Assembly: GCA_022925895.1 (NCBI GenBank)
Contig: JAKSYS010000163.1
Location: 1-64,000, forward strand
Length of the DNA: 64,000 bases
Source of the DNA: Fragilaria crotonensis
Lineage: Eukaryota > Bacillariophyta > Fragilariophyceae > Fragilariales > Fragilariaceae
Reading direction: 5' to 3'
The notes below the pieces were generated by a model that saw only the letters and a list, made by a program, of their open reading frames with translations, had not been told where the DNA came from and made no database searches. This document shows positions 63,476 through 64,000 of this stretch, in pieces (the stretch's first letter is position 1; each line of letters opens with the position of its first letter). The position numbers were made by a program, and so were the translations under genes.

Positions 63476-64000
63476 TGCACTGTCCTTTTTTGTCCACCTG
63501 GACTCCTTCTCTGTTGAACATAATAATCATATAATTTGACTTGTGAGCATGTATGTTAATCTACAACATGGAGTGGATTCGTTCATGTAACGGTATTTCT
63601 ACAAGGTATGTGGGTTGTATGAGCTAGTTGTTGTCAGTAGTCAGTAGTTCCCCAGGACGTATAGTAGCAGTATTACCTGCGCCGTAAAGAGTTTGTGTCT
63701 GTACTCTGTAATCTGTACTCCGGCCTCCGGCGAGTTTGCGAGTAGAATCGGGAGAAATGAAATGGTTTTTCGACATGAAAATAGGGGGTAGACATCGAAA
63801 AGACTTCGGCATGAATCGAAATGTCTCTCATGTGAATCTTCACAACTGTGTCCAACGTCCAACAGCATTCAATCTCTGTGTTCACTCGTCACTCGTCACT
63901 TCGTCCCAGTCATTGAAGGTTGACAGTACGTCGTATTGAAGCTGGCATCAAATAGTTCTACGACAACGAATAGGACCATTGTGATAAGTCATGGAAATGG
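63476..64000. other. Right-edge intergenic DNA
   Basis: No gene or repeat recognised. A short run of TCACTCG(TCACT) repeats is present near 63885. Confidence 0.5.

Noticed and set aside
1-64000. tRNA or rRNA genes
   Set aside because: B-box-like words (for example TTCGAATCC near 16596) lack a matching A box and cloverleaf; no rRNA core sequence was recognised by eye. A tRNAscan run would be decisive.

Overview
The window is nuclear DNA from a photosynthetic stramenopile, most probably a pennate diatom. Three things point there: short GT-AG introns of about 60-190 bases, several N-termini with a signal peptide followed by a Phe at the cleavage site (the diatom plastid-import type, at 14948, 16797, 24431 and 38490), and eukaryotic housekeeping genes such as PA200/Blm10, CstF-64, mitochondrial RRF and Iwr1. 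Gene identities rest on motifs read by eye; no database search was run. Intergenic DNA is full of short GTAC-centred palindromes, which looks like a genome-wide habit.

Layout. 1-4.6 kb: the 5' two-thirds of a DIRS-like retroelement on the minus strand (Gag-like and RT/RNase H frames), cut by the window edge. 4.6-8.3 kb: gene-poor, with two blocks of a 31-bp repeat that carries a 15-bp palindrome. 8.3-9.8 kb: a secreted cysteine-rich CTDC-repeat protein. 10.1-13.0 kb: a LURP-one-like gene and its decayed tandem copy. 13.4-18.5 kb: a cupin/zinc protein, a thylakoid-lumen protein and a coiled-coil protein. 18.5-24.4 kb: a tandem array of three cassettes (tetraspan membrane protein plus DUF2358-like protein) in which only the outermost member of each family is open. 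25.2-28.5 kb: a glycosyltransferase-like gene convergent with a RUS-family gene. 29.5-30.1 kb: a whole hAT-like MITE with an 8-bp target duplication. 30.5-37.2 kb: PA200/Blm10 (PSME4). 37.7-44.4 kb: CRM-domain RNA-binding protein, CstF-64, a steroid-reductase-like membrane enzyme and a saccharopine-dehydrogenase-like oxidoreductase. 45-51 kb: sparse, with two unrecognised small genes and an AT-rich inserted element. 51.0-63.5 kb: HI0933-type flavoprotein, mitochondrial RRF, DUF676 lipase, a class I methyltransferase, an Iwr1-ankyrin protein and a double-SET protein.

The genes do not form one pathway. Recurrent themes are proteostasis and nuclear housekeeping (PA200, Iwr1, CstF-64), organelle gene expression (RRF, CRM protein) and plastid or secreted proteins of unknown role. 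The most original signals are (a) two roughly 1-kb elements at 38.7-39.7 and 49.1-50.0 kb that share inverted ends and both contain 10-bp-phased A-rich tracts, (b) the 31-bp palindromic repeat, (c) the decaying three-copy cassette and (d) the Iwr1-ankyrin architecture. Frame disturbances in the otherwise conserved PA200 and RUS genes may be assembly indels or real decay.
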